From NCBI GenBank assembly GCA_030740295.1, contig JASLXP010000235.1:1-5903 (forward strand): a stretch of 5,903 nucleotides of DNA, in the 5' to 3' direction. The stretch comes from Planctomycetota bacterium (GTDB lineage: Bacteria > Planctomycetota > PUPC01 > JACPCR01). Position numbers and translations under genes: made by a program. Below are positions 5,139 through 5,903 of the stretch, piece by piece. Numbering within the stretch: position 1 is the stretch's first letter; the number at the start of each line of letters is the position of its first letter. A model generated the notes under the pieces. It saw only the letters and a program-made list of their open reading frames with translations. It had not been told where the DNA came from and made no database searches.

Positions 5139-5903
5139 TCAGGATCCGCTACTCGAATCCGCTGGGTTGCCCGCATCCTCTTCCGATTCGCTTTCCGCAT
5201 TTTCTTCCGGTTCGTCGGGCGGCGCCCTTCCAGACTTCTCCTCCTTCATCAGGGAGGAGATCACCCGCCGGTAATATGCGAGGGTCAGGCAGGTCATCGG
5301 AAGCGCGATGATCAGGCCCAGGAAGCCCAGGAGCTTGCCCCATACGGAAATGCTCAGAAGGATCATCGCTGGACTCATGCCGGTCACGTCGCCCATGATC
5401 TTTGGAGTGAGCAGCCCATCCTGAATGAGCTGCACCGCGGCAAAGACGATCAGGACGAGAAGCAGTTGCCACCAGATGTTGCCGTCCGTCTGTAGAGCCT
5501 TCATGACTCCGAGCAGCCCGGCCGGAATGAGACCAAGAATCTGAAGATAGGGCACCATGTTCAACAGCCCGACGAACAGCCCCAGCAGAATCCCCATCGG
5601 CAACCCGATAATTACGAAGCCGGCTGCGAAGAACAGACCCACAAGCGCTGCGACGACCGCCTGAGCCCTGAAGTGTCGACTCATCGCCAGATCAAATTCG
5701 GTCACAAAAATGAGAATCGGCTCTTTGAATCGAGGCGGGATCAGGTTCTCCCATTCTCCCTTCACGCGCTGGTATTCGAGCAGCATAAAAATCATGTACA
5801 GGGCGATGACCAGCAGAACCCCCAGAGCAGCCAACAGACTGAGCGCGCCCCGGAACAGGCCCTTCGCGCCCGGCAACAGTTTGTTGAATGCCAGTTGGGC
5901 AAT
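5139..5903 (-). CDS. AI-2E family transporter (N-terminal part outside window)
   Basis: The reverse-strand frame is open from the window edge to TGA at 5141-5139 and gives 254 residues. The upstream reading IAQLAFNKLLPG shows the gene continues past 5903; its true start is not in view. It is an integral inner-membrane protein of the AI-2E family (PF01594; about 350-400 residues, around eight membrane helices). That family includes the autoinducer-2 exporter TqsA and Na+/H+ antiporters, so the substrate cannot be assigned. Visible hydrophobic segments are at about residues 20-42, 80-110 and 110-135, plus the C-terminal pair. Family-typical stretches are GLFVGLLNMVPYLQILGLIP and the sequence around DGLLTPKIMG, followed by the LLGFLGLIIALPMT loop helix. 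After the last helix comes a hydrophilic tail rich in Glu and Ser (about the last 40 residues). It converges with the plus-strand ORF ending at 4996; no clear terminator separates them. Confidence 0.88.
   Translation of the reverse strand: MAQLAFNKLLPGAKGLFRGALSLLAALGVLLVIALYMIFMLLEYQRVKGEWENLIPPRFKEPILIFVTEFDLAMSRHFRAQAVVAALVGLFFAAGFVIIGLPMGILLGLFVGLLNMVPYLQILGLIPAGLLGVMKALQTDGNIWWQLLLVLIVFAAVQLIQDGLLTPKIMGDVTGMSPAMILLSISVWGKLLGFLGLIIALPMTCLTLAYYRRVISSLMKEEKSGRAPPDEPEENAESESEEDAGNPADSSSGS

Noticed and set aside
4983..5495. 170-codon plus-strand ORF
   Set aside because: Most of it is antisense to the AI-2E transporter. The short unique front (4983-5138) has no ribosome binding site or motif.

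Overview
The window reads as part of a free-living, moderately GC-rich bacterial chromosome. The gene types and one intergenic repeat suggest a PVC-type lineage (Planctomycetota, Verrucomicrobiota or Lentisphaerota). That is an inference from a secreted polysaccharide-lyase-like protein of more than 1,000 residues and from a triple-hairpin intergenic cassette of a style I associate with such genomes. No rRNA, tRNA, CRISPR array, integrase or intact transposase is visible.

Layout. (1) Positions 1-3110, minus strand, hold one very long open frame that runs off the left edge. It encodes a secreted heparinase II/III-like (polysaccharide lyase superfamily) protein with an N-terminal signal peptide, a carbohydrate-binding-like beta domain, a small alpha/beta domain, a helical toroid and a C-terminal beta-sandwich. 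All the sizeable frames seen on the plus strand here, including one of 414 codons, are shadows of it. (2) Positions 3111-3953 are mostly non-coding. They hold a possible promoter for the lyase gene, a very short ribbon-helix-helix-like reading frame behind a strong ribosome binding site, several hairpins and a 23-bp near-palindrome. (3) Positions 3954-4469, plus strand, encode an unfamiliar 171-residue Val/Pro/Glu-rich protein made of three diverged repeats of about 38 residues. (4) Positions 4458-4827 are packed with inverted repeats: a 20-bp stem, an 11-bp stem, a three-hairpin REP-like cassette and a 12-bp palindrome. (5) Positions 4793-4996, plus strand, may encode a small beta-rich protein or a gene remnant. 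(6) Positions 5139-5903, minus strand, hold the C-terminal two thirds of an AI-2E-family membrane transporter that runs off the right edge.

The two confident genes (lyase and AI-2E transporter) lie on the minus strand at either end and have no evident functional link. The plus-strand material between them (repeat protein, structured DNA/RNA, beta-rich ORF) is the unexplained part. It looks like an accessory insert or a decayed region. I see no clear multi-gene defence, mobile or biosynthetic system. The best candidates for something undescribed are the repeat protein at 3954-4469 and the structured stretch directly after it.
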